Shown: positions 34,685 through 44,820 of the stretch, piece by piece
Position numbering within the stretch: position 1 is the stretch's first letter
Layout of the letters: every line of letters begins with the position of its first letter
Assembly (NCBI GenBank): GCA_963836905.1
Contig: CAWIKY010000001.1
Coordinates: forward strand, 1-54,307
DNA from: CAWIKY01 sp963836905
GTDB lineage: Bacteria > Pseudomonadota > Alphaproteobacteria > Caulobacterales > Hyphomonadaceae
DNA: 54,307 bases
Direction: 5' to 3'
Notes under the pieces: generated by a model
Database searches by the model: none
Seen by the model: only the letters and a program-made list of their open reading frames with translations
What the model was told of the DNA's origin: nothing
Position numbers and translations under genes: made by a program

Positions 34685-35413
34685 ATGACTTCTTCGATAC
34701 ATTCGCTCGAACTTGCAGACGGACGCCGTATCCCGCTTCGCATCCGAGTGAACGCGCGGGCTCGCAGATTGATACTCCGTACGGACCCTTCGACCGGCGG
34801 CGGCGTGGTCACGGTACGCACCAAATCCATGACGAAAGCCGCCCTGCGATTTGCCAACAGTCGGGCAGACTGGCTTGCCGCGCGACTGGAAGAACATACA
34901 GGCGCGCCTTTTGTCGAGGGCAGCGAGGTCAGCTTTCGCGGCGTTCCGCATCGGATCGTGCTCAGCGAAGAGGCTGGACGGGTGCGTACCTGGACATGTC
35001 CCGCAACCTCCCGTCTTTTCAGCTCGGGTCCGGCGATTACCCTGGCCGACCGCGTGCACGGTTTTCTCAAGCGCACGGCGCGGCAGGACCTTGAGGCTGC
35101 CGTCGCGATCTATGCCGAAAGGCTGGGTGTGAGGCCGGCCAAGCTCGGCATCCGCGATACCACATCGCGTTGGGGGTCATGTTCGGCGCAGGGCAATCTC
35201 TCCTTCAGCTGGCGATTGATCCTCGCCCCGCCGAAGGTCCTGCAATATGTCGCCGCCCATGAAGTGGCTCACCTGCTCGAAATGAACCATTCACCGGCAT
35301 TCTGGCGTCATGTCGAAGACGCCTATGGCAATTGCCGCGAAGAGCGCCGTTGGCTGAAAACCCATGGCGGTCGGCTTCACACCGTAGGCAAATCCGGATC
35401 GGCCGGCGGCTGA
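34685..35413 (+). CDS. YgjP-like metallopeptidase (DUF45, M48-type)
   Basis: 242-residue cytosolic zinc peptidase-like protein. The zinc motif H192-E193-x2-H196 lies in AAHEVAHLLEMNHSPAFW, with the downstream helix carrying further ligands; RDTTSRWGSCSAQGNLSFSW is the typical YgjP/SprT-like signature before it. The start at 34685 (MTSSIHSLELADGRRIPLRI) is preferred to an ATG at 34637. Its 3' end overlaps the convergent antiporter gene by 37 nt. Confidence 0.9.
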   Translation: MTSSIHSLELADGRRIPLRIRVNARARRLILRTDPSTGGGVVTVRTKSMTKAALRFANSRADWLAARLEEHTGAPFVEGSEVSFRGVPHRIVLSEEAGRVRTWTCPATSRLFSSGPAITLADRVHGFLKRTARQDLEAAVAIYAERLGVRPAKLGIRDTTSRWGSCSAQGNLSFSWRLILAPPKVLQYVAAHEVAHLLEMNHSPAFWRHVEDAYGNCREERRWLKTHGGRLHTVGKSGSAGG

Positions 35414-37272
35414 CCCGATGTCGGGGTGGGCTTGGGCGGGTTCTTGCTGCTTACTTCCGGACCGAAACTGATGATCCTGGTTCCGGTACCCCCCTTTACG
35501 GCCTGTTCCGGCCCGAGAAAGATGATCGAATTGTCCGGTCGTATCTCCGCCAGCATGTCCGCCTCGGGACGTTCCTCAAGAAACTTGGCTAGCGGATATT
35601 TCTCCGTCAACTCGGTTTTTGCAAACACCCAGCCCTTGTAATAGTCGCGTACCAGCCCGTCATAGCCACGGCCGCGGCGGATGAGTGTTCGGCCCCGTGT
35701 GCCGTGGTGCATACCACGCTCGTCGAGCTCCTCACGGTCTCCCGTCGCCAGCTGGAAGCATTTGGATCGTCCGAGTTCAGGCGCAAAATGCCGACAGACA
35801 AGCGCATTGTAGCTGTCGTTTGATCCGAGCGCGAGACAGTCGGCAAACCGGGCATGGTCCATGCGCAGTTCGGCCTCTTCCGACAGAACCTCACCGGTAA
35901 ACGTATTCAGCCCGGCCTCGCGCGCCGGCCGAAGCCGACGCAAACTCTGGTCAGCGATGATCACGTCGACATCGAGATCCTTAAGGGTGCGTGCAAACGG
36001 AATGCTCCACGGGTTTGCACCGACAACGAGCACACCGGGCGGGCCGGTGCGCGAAAGCCCCAGCCGACGGGCCAGGGGTCCGATTGTGAACCCATGTGCA
36101 ATGACTGTTGCAAAGACGATCGCAAAGGCCAAAGCCGTCACGCGCTCGGCGCCTTCAATGATCCCGGTCGGTGTATCCTGCAGGGCCAACAGACGTTCTG
36201 CAAAGAAGCCTGAGATCGCGACAGCGACGATACCGCGCGGCGCAATCCATCCGACAAGCGCCATCTCCCGCCAGTTCAGCTCGCCAATCGTTGCGATTGC
36301 GACGGTGATCGGGCGGACCACGAACAGCATTAGGAAGAGGAAGCCGAGCGTTCGCCAGTCGAGCGCGTTGACGATGGTTTCCGGGGTCAGGTTGGCCGTC
36401 AGGATAACGAACACACCGGAAATCAGGATGATGGCGATGCTTTCCTTGAAGCGCCTCATGTCCTGCAGCGCTGCAAACTTCGAATTACCAAGTGCAACGC
36501 CAAAGGCCGTTACCGCCACAAGGCCTGTCTCGTGCTCGATGCTTTCCGACAGCGCATAGCAGGCCAGAACCACAACGAAGATGATCGGTGCCTTGAGAAA
36601 CTCCGGAATCCAGCCGTTTCGGAAAGACGTCGACATGCCGATGCCCATGCCGATACCGAGAACGGTGCCGAGCACAACGGCAAACGCGATCCAGGACAGG
36701 ACGAAGAAAGCGCTCTCGCCCGACAACACGACGCGAATGACTTCAAAGGCGATGACTGCGAACAATGCACCGATGGGGTCGTTGATGATACCTTCCCATT
36801 TCAGGGATTTGCCGACGCGCCCGCCCAGCTTGGACTGGCGGAGCAGAGGCATGATCACGGTCGGTCCGGTCACGACGAGAACGCCTGCAAAAAGGGCCGA
36901 TGTGCCAATACCGAGGCCCGCAACATAGTAGCAGACGACCGTACCCAGCGCCCATGCGATCGGCCCGCCCACGAACACCAGACGGCGCACGGCCGCGCCG
37001 GAGTCGCGAAGGTCGGAGAACTTCAGAACCAGACCGCCCTCGAACAGGATGATTGCAACCGCAAGACCGATCATCGGCTTGAGGAGGGTTCCAAAACTTG
37101 CTTCCGGACTGATGATCGGCTGCCCGAACACCGCAGCGGCCATGGGACCGACGATCAGACCTGCCAGCGACATGAGCACAATGGCCGGTAACTGGAACCG
37201 CCAGGCCAGCCACTGCGCGCCAATGCCGAGTATGCCGATGACAGCCACGACAAGGATGAGTGAATCAAGCAT
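35377..37272 (-). CDS. CPA-type cation/proton antiporter with C-terminal RCK (TrkA-N) domain
   Basis: 631 residues. About 12 hydrophobic helices (residues 1-400) with MIGLAVAIILFEGGL, WEGIINDPIGALFAV (the ND pair of electroneutral antiporters) and GWIAPRGIVAVAISGFF. The soluble tail has GVLVVGANPWSIPFARTL, a Rossmann-like nucleotide site, and GSNDSYNALVCRHF. A proline-rich end (NPPKPTPTSGQPPADP) closes it. Likely exports K+ or Na+ in exchange for H+ under nucleotide control; the ion is not predictable. Overlaps the YgjP-like gene by 37 nt at the 3' ends. Confidence 0.92.
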   Translation of the reverse strand: MLDSLILVVAVIGILGIGAQWLAWRFQLPAIVLMSLAGLIVGPMAAAVFGQPIISPEASFGTLLKPMIGLAVAIILFEGGLVLKFSDLRDSGAAVRRLVFVGGPIAWALGTVVCYYVAGLGIGTSALFAGVLVVTGPTVIMPLLRQSKLGGRVGKSLKWEGIINDPIGALFAVIAFEVIRVVLSGESAFFVLSWIAFAVVLGTVLGIGMGIGMSTSFRNGWIPEFLKAPIIFVVVLACYALSESIEHETGLVAVTAFGVALGNSKFAALQDMRRFKESIAIILISGVFVILTANLTPETIVNALDWRTLGFLFLMLFVVRPITVAIATIGELNWREMALVGWIAPRGIVAVAISGFFAERLLALQDTPTGIIEGAERVTALAFAIVFATVIAHGFTIGPLARRLGLSRTGPPGVLVVGANPWSIPFARTLKDLDVDVIIADQSLRRLRPAREAGLNTFTGEVLSEEAELRMDHARFADCLALGSNDSYNALVCRHFAPELGRSKCFQLATGDREELDERGMHHGTRGRTLIRRGRGYDGLVRDYYKGWVFAKTELTEKYPLAKFLEERPEADMLAEIRPDNSIIFLGPEQAVKGGTGTRIISFGPEVSSKNPPKPTPTSGQPPADPDLPTV

Positions 37273-37305
37273 CAGAAAGGATGTATCCGTATTTCGGAAC
37301 AGGGG

Positions 37306-37839
37306 TCAGACGGTGCGGGATGCATCGGTGTCGCCGGTTTCGGTGAAGTCAAAGCCGATTGATCGCGAGGCATAGTCGCCATCATCATAGCGTTCAATAG
37401 CCTCGGTAAAGCGTGACAGGATGTGCGCATAGAGGAGTTCGTAGAACTCGCTCTTGTCATGGTCTTCCAGAGGCAGGTGGAAGGTGTAGGCCGGGCCACC
37501 ATCAAGTTGAACGACAAAATCATGCCCGGCTTTGCGGCAGTGCAAGGTGAGCCGTATCCAGTCGGTCCCTCTCGTAACTCTTACCGCGAGACCAAAGATG
37601 ATCGGACCGAGCGGACGGAACCCTCGCGGCGCGACCGAAAACGCGGCATCACCTCCAGGCTTGGGTGTGAACGCACCCGTCGGCGATACCAGATGCACGC
37701 AAACGCCATCGCTATTGCCGAGGAAAGCGCAAAAGCCGGTACTGATCTCTTCGGCCAGCGCGCGGATACGGGAATAGTTCTCCGCAGCGCGTTTCTGGTA
37801 CTCGTCGACCGTCGAAACCAGTTCGTCAAAACGTGACAT
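37306..37839 (-). CDS. Uncharacterised cytoplasmic protein
   Basis: 177 residues, no signal peptide or membrane segment, one helical N-terminus (FDELVSTVDEYQKRAAENY) followed by an alpha/beta part with FSVAPRGFRPLGPIIFGLAV and WIRLTLHCRKAGHDFVV, and an acidic C-terminal end. No family recognised. It precedes the antiporter gene in the same direction (33 nt), so both may be co-transcribed. Confidence 0.7.
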   Translation of the reverse strand: MSRFDELVSTVDEYQKRAAENYSRIRALAEEISTGFCAFLGNSDGVCVHLVSPTGAFTPKPGGDAAFSVAPRGFRPLGPIIFGLAVRVTRGTDWIRLTLHCRKAGHDFVVQLDGGPAYTFHLPLEDHDKSEFYELLYAHILSRFTEAIERYDDGDYASRSIGFDFTETGDTDASRTV

Positions 37840-37955
37840 GCAAATGCCCCCGCAGGATATGAGTGTTCAGGACATAGAACCTGCCCGCCCTCGTGCAAAC
37901 CTGCAAGCGGGCGGGTCACGTTATGCAGGGCTACATTGCACGTTCAGTGTGCAGC

Positions 37956-40375
37956 CTAGACATCGACCTCGGCTTCCAGGGCGTGGGTCTGGATGAATTC
38001 CCGGCGTGGCTCGACAACGTCGCCCATGAGGCGCGAGAACATATCGTCGGCCTCATCGGAATGGTTGACCCGGACGCGCATCAGGGTCCGGGCATTTGCA
38101 TCAAGCGTGGTTTCCCACAACTGATCGGGGTTCATCTCGCCCAGACCCTTGTAGCGCTGAATTTCAACGCCTTTGCGACCGGATGCCAGAACGGCTTTCA
38201 CAAACGAGACCGGCCCGAAGACCTGTTCGGTGACGCCCTTGTCATTCTGGAACTGCGCGGGGCGTGCGAATGTCTCGGCCAGAACCGGCGAGCGTTCGGC
38301 CAGCCGTCGTGTGTCTGCCGCACCAAGAAAGGCGCGATCGAGAAGGATCTCTTCGCGTACACCGCGCACCATTCGGGAGGCGTGCAGGTCACCCTCGCGA
38401 AAGTCTGCCGACCAGCCTTCTTCACCTTCGGCAGCCGTCAGATCGAGCCGTTCGACCAGGGCTTGCGTTTCTTCTTCGCCGGCGGCTTCAACCAGGGTGC
38501 CGGCAAGCGCGGCCTGCTCGATCATGTGCCCAGGTGCGCGGGCGGCGAGGCGGTCTACGAGCGATTTGAAGACAAGCGCATCGCGCACGAGCTGGCGCAG
38601 GTCTTCGCCGGTAATCGTTTCGCCGTCTTCCAGCTTGAGAGCCGCACCGTTCGTGCCCTCGTCGACCAGATAGCTTTCATGCTCCTCGTCATCCTTGAGG
38701 TAGCGCTCCGACCTGCCGCGCTTGACCTTGTAGAGTGGCGGCTGGGCAATATAGAGATACCCTCTTTCGATCAGCTCCGGCATCTGGCGGTAGAAGAAGG
38801 TCAGCAGCAGGGTACGGATATGTGCGCCGTCAACGTCGGCGTCGGTCATGATGATGATTTTGTGATAGCGCAGCTTTTCGATGTTGAAATCGTCACGTCC
38901 AATGCCCGCGCCGAGCGCCGTGATGAGCGTGCCGACCTGATCGGATGACAGCATCTTGTCGAAACGCGCACGCTCGACGTTCAGGATCTTGCCGCGCAAG
39001 GGAAGGATGGCCTGGTTCTCGCGGTTGCGTCCCTGCTTGGCCGAACCGCCTGCCGAGTCGCCCTCGACAATGAATATCTCCGACTTCGCCGGGTCCTTTT
39101 CCTGACAATCGGCCAGCTTGCCCGGCAGCGAGGTGATATCGAGCGCCGTCTTGCGACGCGTCAGTTCGCGTGCCTTGCGGGCCGCTTCCCGGGCGGCAGC
39201 GGCCTCGACGATCTTCTGCATGACCAGTTTGGCGGGGCAGGGTTCTCCTCGAACCATTCCGACAATTGCTGCGTCATCAGGCCTTCGACGACGTTTCTCA
39301 CCTCGGATGAGACGAGCTTGTCCTTTGTCTGCGAAGAGAATTTCGGGTCGGGAACTTTCACGGACAGAACGCAAGTCAGCCCCTCGCGAGCATCATCGCC
39401 GCTGATGTCGACCTTTTCTTTTTTCGCAACGCCGGTTTCGGCAGCGTACTTGTTGACGACACGGGTCAAGGCGGCCCGGAAGCCTGCCAGATGGGTCCCG
39501 CCATCGCGCTGCGGAATGTTGTTCGTGAAACAGAGGACGTTCTCGTAATAACCGTCATTCCACTGCAATGCGGCATCGACGGTGATCCCGTCCCGTTCGG
39601 CAAAGGCGCGGATGGGAACCGGAATAACGGCATTCCGCTGCCGGTCGAGGTGATTGACGAACGCCTCTGTTCCGCCCTCGTATTCAAGGATGCTTTCATA
39701 CGGCTCGGTGCCGCGCTCATCGCGAAAGATGATCTTCGTTCCCGAGTTCAGGAAGGCCAGTTCGCGAAGCCGGTGCTCCAGCGTCTTGCGATCGAACTCG
39801 ATCATCGTGAAGGTTTCACTCGAGGGCATGAACCGGACGGCCGTTCCGGTGAACGGCTTGCCGTTTTCCAGAACTTTCGATGGGCCGGTTTCGCGCAGCG
39901 GATCCGTGGTGAAGCCACCCTCGAAGCGGACATAGTGTTCCGAGCCGCCGCGATTGATGGTCAGGTCGAGCCAGGTCGAGAGCGCGTTGACGACCGAGAC
40001 GCCGACGCCGTGCAGACCGCCGGACACCTTGTAGCTGTTCTGGTCGAACTTTCCGCCCGCATGAAGCTGGGTCATGATGACTTCAGCTGCCGAGACACCT
40101 TCGGATGGATGAATTTCCACCGGAACGCCGCGGCCGTTATCGGTGATTTCTGCCGATCCATCGGGATAAAGCGTGACGGTGACGCGGTCGGCATGACCGG
40201 CAAGCGTTTCATCGATCGCGTTATCGACAACCTCGTAGACCATATGATGAAGGCCGGAACCGTCATCGGTATCGCCGATATACATGCCCGGGCGTTTGCG
40301 GACGGCTTCCAGCCCTTTGAGAACCTTGATGGAGTCCGCGCCGTATTCGGGGATGCTGGGTGTTTCGTCGGCCAT
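37956..40375 (-). CDS. gyrB: DNA gyrase subunit B (reading frame interrupted by a 1-nt deletion)
   Basis: ATPase subunit of gyrase, which introduces negative supercoils. The N-terminal frame runs from 40375 with YGADSIKVLKGLEAVRKRPG, the GHKL ATPase motifs VVDNAIDE, DNGRGVPVE and GGLHGVGVSVVN; it is intact to SEWFEENPA. The rest (KLVMQKIVEAA, the TOPRIM IVEGDSAGGSAKQGR, IIMTDADVDGAHIRTLL, QRYKGLGEM) continues in another frame to 37956. One missing base at about 39231-39243, in a GGCGGGGCAGGG (plus strand) run, restores a normal subunit of about 806 residues. Because gyrB is essential this is most likely a sequencing error. The break falls between the ATPase/transducer and TOPRIM parts. Confidence 0.95.
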
Positions 40376-40560
40376 ACGTGGCTGTTTCTCGTCTTGTGAA
40401 TCGGAACCGGCAGTATAGGGGGTCCCATCTCAAAAGTGAAATCCGAACCGGTCATTTTCGGGAGCGCTTTTTCTAATCAAAACAATATGTTGCAAGGTTT
40501 CGATGGGGTTGGCCGAAATGCGGGTTCGGCGGGAGCGCCCATTAGGAGCAAAACTGCTCA

Positions 40561-41743
40561 CTACAGCACCTGTTCTGCGCGCCCCTCCTGCACCAGGATA
40601 TACTGCGCACGATCACCGAAAGCCCCGAAAAGGCCCCGTTCCGTGCCCGTCAGCCAGGCTTGGCCCTTCAGGTCGCAAAGGTCGTCGAACAGAGCGGCGC
40701 GCCGGGCCGGGTCCAGATGCGCGCTGGCCTCGTCGAGCAACACCAGAGGCGGCGCACCGTTATCCTCTTCCAGAGCTCTCGCATTGGCGAGGATCAGCCC
40801 GATCAAGAGCGCTTTTTGCTGGCCTGTCGAACAGTCTCCGGCGGGCATGCCGGTCGGGGTGTGCACCACGTGCAGGTCGCTGCGGTGCGGCCCTTTCAAG
40901 GCACGGCCCGCGCGGGCATCGATGCGGCGTGCATCGGCCAGTTCGTTTGCAAAGGCGGCGATGGTTTCAGACATGTCCAGCCGGGCATCGAAGGCGAAGC
41001 TGTGTCCGAGGGAGAGTTTGGCGTGCGGAAAGGCACTTTCCGGTCGCGCATCCAGCGCAAGCTGCAATCGCTTCAGCGCTGCCTCGCGATAATGTGCGAG
41101 CGCCGCCCCGTGCTCCGCCATACGGGCCTCCAACCCGTCCAGCCAGACCGGATCCGCGCCGGGACGTTCGAGCAAAGCGTTTCGCTCACGCATGGCGCGC
41201 TCATAGGACGTGGCTGCGCGCGCATGGGCAGGGAAATGTGCGAAGGTCTGCCTGTCGAGAAAGCGCCGCCGGTCGCCGGCCCCGCCTGCAAACACCCTGT
41301 CCATGACCGGTGTCAGCCAGACCACCCGGACCAGCGAGGCTAGGTCTCCGGAAGGGGTCACTGCGCCATCAAGTTCGACGATACGACGGCCACGACCGGC
41401 GCTGTCTTCTTCGCCACGGATGTAGATGTCGCGGTCGATCATCCCGTCATGAATGAGCGTCTTGATCTTCCAGTCCGGTTTCTTGCCTGTGTGTCCGGGA
41501 CCGGCATAGCCCAGATCGCCGAGACTGGCTGACCTCAGCCCCCGACCGGGAGAAATTTGCGAGACCGCTTCGAGAAGATTTGTCTTTCCCGCGCCATTCT
41601 CTCCGAACAGGCAGACCGGGCCGCGCATCCAGGTCGAGCGCCAGACTGCGATAATTGCGAAACTGTTCGAGGGCGAGCCGTCGGATCCAGAAGGACGGCT
41701 GCGCCTGCGCGTCAGAGGATGTGTCGCCGGACTGCGGTATCAC
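40561..41743 (-). CDS. recF: Recombination protein RecF (frameshifted near the N-terminus)
   Basis: SMC-like ATPase loading RecA at single-strand gaps with RecO and RecR. The GTG start at 41743 overlaps the dnaN stop (GTGA) and gives WIRRLALEQFRNYRSLALDL, the classic RecF first strand. The frame then shifts: Walker A CLFGENGAGKTNLLEAVSQ onward is in the next frame to 40561 and includes LLDEASAHLD (Walker B and D-loop) and STGQQKALLIGLILANA (signature). Restoring one CG unit in the short CG repeat at 41622-41626 (plus strand) joins them as LDLDARGPVCLFGENG. Starting at the internal ATG (41628) would remove the first beta strand. Confidence 0.93.
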
Positions 41744-42858
41744 ACCCGCAGCGGCATCAACACGAAGCGCGACGCCTCATCGCCCGGATCGCGGACGAGC
41801 GCTGGAGACGCGGCATCACGAAACTCGAAGATCACATCCTCGCCGCTGATCTGCTGGGCGACATCGAGGAGATAGCGGGCGTTGAAACCGATCTCCATGC
41901 TTTCAGCCTCGTAGCCGACCTCGACCTCTTCGACACCCAGGCCGGTCTCGGCATGGTTTACCGTCAGGGTCAGCTTGTCTTCCGACAGGCTCATCTTGAC
42001 CGACCGTGAACGTTCAGCCGAGACGGTCGCAACACGGTCCACGGCTTTCTCGAAAGCCGAATTGGAAATGGTCAGCCGCCGGTCATTGCCTTGTGGAATG
42101 ACGCGGGCATAGTCAGGGAAAGCCCCGTCGATCAGCTTCGTCGTAAGTGTGGCGCGGCCCGATGTGAAGACGATCTTGGAATTGGACGCTTCAATCTCGA
42201 CATCACCGCCCGCTCCGTCGATCAGGCGACGTACCTCGATAACTGCCTTGCGGGGAATGATGACGCCCTGCATGTCCGCTGCGCCCTCGGGAAGCTCCAC
42301 TTCGGAGAGCGCCAGACGGTGACCATCAGTTGCCACGGAACGCAGCCGCACCTCGTCGCCTTCGCCATGGACGTGCAGATAGATCCCGTTGAGATAATAG
42401 CGTGTCTCTTCGGTCGAGATGGCAAATCTCGTCTTGTCGATCAGACGCACGAGCGAGGCGGCCGGCATCGAGAACCGCACCGAACCTTCATCCCGCGTCA
42501 TTGGCTGGAAATCGGAAGCCGGCAGGGTTGGCAAGGCATAGCGCGAGCGTCCGGCCTCGATGATCAGCCGCTGGTTGCCGGCTTCGAAATGCAGGCTGAG
42601 TTCAGCGCCGTCCGGCAGCTTGCGCACCACTTCGTAGAGGGTCTGCGCAGGAGCCGTCAGGGCACCGTCCTGCTCGACCTTGGCTTCCGCCGCGTCGACA
42701 GCTTCCATGTCGAGGTCGGTGGCCGTCAGGCGCAGTTCGCCGTTTTCCGCCGAGAGCAGGATATTGGAGAGGATAGGGATCGTGTTGCGACGCTCGACCA
42801 CGCTCTGAACGTGGGACAGCGCGCCAAGGAGCGCGGACCGCTCTATTTTCAGTTTCAT
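41740..42858 (-). CDS. dnaN: DNA polymerase III beta sliding clamp
   Basis: 372-residue processivity clamp; three topologically similar domains form a dimeric ring. Start MKLKIERSALLGALSHVQSV, then IPILSNILLSAENG, LPASDFQPM, the domain-2 segment YYLNGIYLH, VATDGHRLALSEVELP and the C-terminal VRDPGDEASRFVLMPLRV, which ends in the conserved MPLR-type tail. An upstream frame extension to 42891 adds 11 basic residues and was not chosen. It lies between dnaA and recF in one co-directional block. Confidence 0.97.
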   Translation of the reverse strand: MKLKIERSALLGALSHVQSVVERRNTIPILSNILLSAENGELRLTATDLDMEAVDAAEAKVEQDGALTAPAQTLYEVVRKLPDGAELSLHFEAGNQRLIIEAGRSRYALPTLPASDFQPMTRDEGSVRFSMPAASLVRLIDKTRFAISTEETRYYLNGIYLHVHGEGDEVRLRSVATDGHRLALSEVELPEGAADMQGVIIPRKAVIEVRRLIDGAGGDVEIEASNSKIVFTSGRATLTTKLIDGAFPDYARVIPQGNDRRLTISNSAFEKAVDRVATVSAERSRSVKMSLSEDKLTLTVNHAETGLGVEEVEVGYEAESMEIGFNARYLLDVAQQISGEDVIFEFRDAASPALVRDPGDEASRFVLMPLRV

Positions 42859-42956
42859 TCGCCCTCCGGCCCGGTAGTGGTGTCGCGGCAAACCTGCCGC
42901 CCGCCACGAATCTTGGCGGGACCAAACCTACTCACATTTCAACGGTATGCGAAACC

Positions 42957-44369
42957 CTATTTACGACTGCCGCGAACCTCGTCGATGGCAGCGGCGGCCC
43001 GTTCGGCATCGGCGCGGGTGACGGGATCATTGCCGACCCGTTCGGTAATCTTGCGGACGGCATAGAGCACCGTCGTATGATCACGTCCGCCGAAATAATG
43101 TCCGATCTGGGGCAGGGAGCGCGCCGTGAGCGTCCGGCAGAGATACATCGCGATCTGGCGGGGGTACGCAACGGCGCGGGCACGGGACGGCGATTCCAGG
43201 TCCGTCTTGGTAACACCGAACGCGAGCATGACCGCACGCTTGATCTCATCAATGGTTGGCGGTTTGGGCGTCCCGACCTGGCGCTGCACCTGGGCGCGGA
43301 CGTCTTCGAAAGTAACCGGGCGGCCAACGAAGGTGGTGACCGCATGTATGTTGCAGACCGCGCCGTAGAGTTGACGTCCAGGACCACGGACCGACTTCAG
43401 GATATGGTCGACAGAGTCGTCGTCCAGAACGAAATCCGGATAGCTGCGACGGATCAGGGACGCTTTCATGCGGACGATTTCGCCGCGCATCGCCTCATCC
43501 GGCGTATCGATGGGAACGGACAACCCGCCCTGCAATTCACCGCGGATACGCGCATCGAGCGATGGAAGCATGTCGGGGCTGGTGTCGCAGGTAATGACGA
43601 CCTTGCCGCCCCGTCCGACCACGGCCTTGATGTTGGCAAAGAACTCCTGTTGCGTCTTGGCCATTCCGGCGATCGTCTGGAGATCGTCGATGAGCAGAAG
43701 ATCAGCGGAGCGAAGACGGGAGCGAAGGTCCACTGTGTCACGGCGCTTCACGCCTTCGACATAGGCGACCATGAACTCTTCCGCGCTCATGTAGAGCACC
43801 TTGCGCCCGGTATTCCGGTGACGGGCTTCAGCCTCGATTGCGTGAAGGATATGGGTCTTGCCGGTTCCGTGCAGGCCGTAGACGAACACAGTGCGTGCAG
43901 GAATGTCTTCCCCGACCGCCAGCTTGCGGGCGATTGTCGATGCGATCCGGTTGGAATCGCCGACTACGAGCGAAGCAAATGACGGTGCGTCGGGGTTGAT
44001 CGGGTCAAACTGATCCTCGGTTGCCTCTGCAACGGGCGCATCTGCCGCCCCGGCAGACGCTGCACGTGCAAGCATGGCGACATCCTCGGGAAGGTCGTCC
44101 CAGCAGCAGACGGCAAGTCGACGGCTCTTCGGGTCACGATTGGCCCAAAGCGCGTTCAGCTTGCGCCCGTAAGCTTCGTTTACACGGTCACGTTGCAGGC
44201 CTGATGGTGCAGCAATCTTGATAACGTCATCGATTTCCGCGACGAATTCCAGGCCGGAAATCCATTTGCCATATGCCCCGGCGCCGATGTCTTCGCGCAG
44301 ATTTTTGACAACATCAGCCCAGATGGCCCGGCCCGAAGCCTGGTCAACACTTGCAAAAATCCCGTCCAT
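42957..44369 (-). CDS. dnaA: Chromosomal replication initiator DnaA
   Basis: AAA+ initiator binding DnaA boxes at oriC. With ATG 44369 (after AAGAGGGA) it has 470 residues. Domain I is at the N-terminus (WADVVKNLREDIG); domain III has Walker A GLHGTGKT (165-172), Walker B LLLIDDLQTIAG and sensor-2 area; domain IV carries IGHYFGGRDHTTVLYAVRKI, the DNA-binding signature. A GTG at 44396 would add nine residues and lacks a comparable ribosome-binding site. The AT-rich region just upstream looks like the origin. Confidence 0.96.
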   Translation of the reverse strand: MDGIFASVDQASGRAIWADVVKNLREDIGAGAYGKWISGLEFVAEIDDVIKIAAPSGLQRDRVNEAYGRKLNALWANRDPKSRRLAVCCWDDLPEDVAMLARAASAGAADAPVAEATEDQFDPINPDAPSFASLVVGDSNRIASTIARKLAVGEDIPARTVFVYGLHGTGKTHILHAIEAEARHRNTGRKVLYMSAEEFMVAYVEGVKRRDTVDLRSRLRSADLLLIDDLQTIAGMAKTQQEFFANIKAVVGRGGKVVITCDTSPDMLPSLDARIRGELQGGLSVPIDTPDEAMRGEIVRMKASLIRRSYPDFVLDDDSVDHILKSVRGPGRQLYGAVCNIHAVTTFVGRPVTFEDVRAQVQRQVGTPKPPTIDEIKRAVMLAFGVTKTDLESPSRARAVAYPRQIAMYLCRTLTARSLPQIGHYFGGRDHTTVLYAVRKITERVGNDPVTRADAERAAAAIDEVRGSRK

Positions 44370-44733
44370 TTCCCTCTTATCCCCTCGTACTTTCACTTAA
44401 AGCGCGGTCTGAAATTCGGACAAAAAGGCTCTCGCGCTGCCGATGGGCTGCGTTCGAAAATTGCTCTCTGTCCGGACGATCTAGGTCGATGTCCAGACAC
44501 TATATTCTGGGTGAGGAGCGAGCAATCATCTAATGTCGGATATCGGGGTCTGAATGCTGAGATGGTCTATTGACGTCAATCAAGCTGTTGAAAATCATAT
44601 GAAAAAATCTTGATAAAAAATTACCGTATCGAGAATATAGTTAATATTCATGCTTTGTTCTTGATTGGCCTGTCAACTGAGTGCATGCAGAAAGTCTGTG
44701 GAAAAGCATGCCGTGTCATTAAAAAGAAACACG
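44370..44733. other. Putative replication origin region (oriC) upstream of dnaA
   Basis: A 364-bp non-coding stretch between dnaA and the rpsT terminator. It is strongly AT-rich at about 44,580-44,660 (runs such as GAAAAAATCTTGATAAAAAA), a candidate unwinding element, with a perfect 12-bp palindrome ATTGACGTCAAT at 44569-44580 and one good DnaA box at 44697-44705. Only one clear box and one degenerate box (TGTTGAAAA, 44586-44594) were found, so it may be only the dnaA regulatory region. No gene is supported here. Confidence 0.55.
44697..44705 (-). promoter_or_regulatory. DnaA box-like 9-mer
   Basis: TGTGGAAAA on the plus strand, i.e. TTTTCCACA on the minus strand: one mismatch to TTATCCACA. 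It lies in the AT-rich leader of dnaA and may serve origin or dnaA autoregulation. Confidence 0.5.
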
Positions 44734-44766
44734 AAAAAAGCCGTGCCGGACGAACCGGAACGGCTT
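44734..44766 (-). terminator. Rho-independent terminator downstream of rpsT
   Basis: Read on the minus strand: AAGCCGTTCCGG, loop TTCGT, CCGGCACGGCTT, then T residues. The 12-bp stem has one mismatch and is followed by a run of six T (44734-44739). It lies 85 nt beyond the rpsT stop. Confidence 0.88.
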
Positions 44767-44820
44767 GAATATCCTGTGTTGTCAAACCGGAAAGGTCACC
44801 GGTGACAACAGGGCGGTATC

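Noticed and set aside
41628..41630. Internal ATG as recF start
   Set aside because: It would drop the conserved first strand (IRRLALEQFRNY) that is encoded just upstream in a neighbouring frame; an indel is more plausible.
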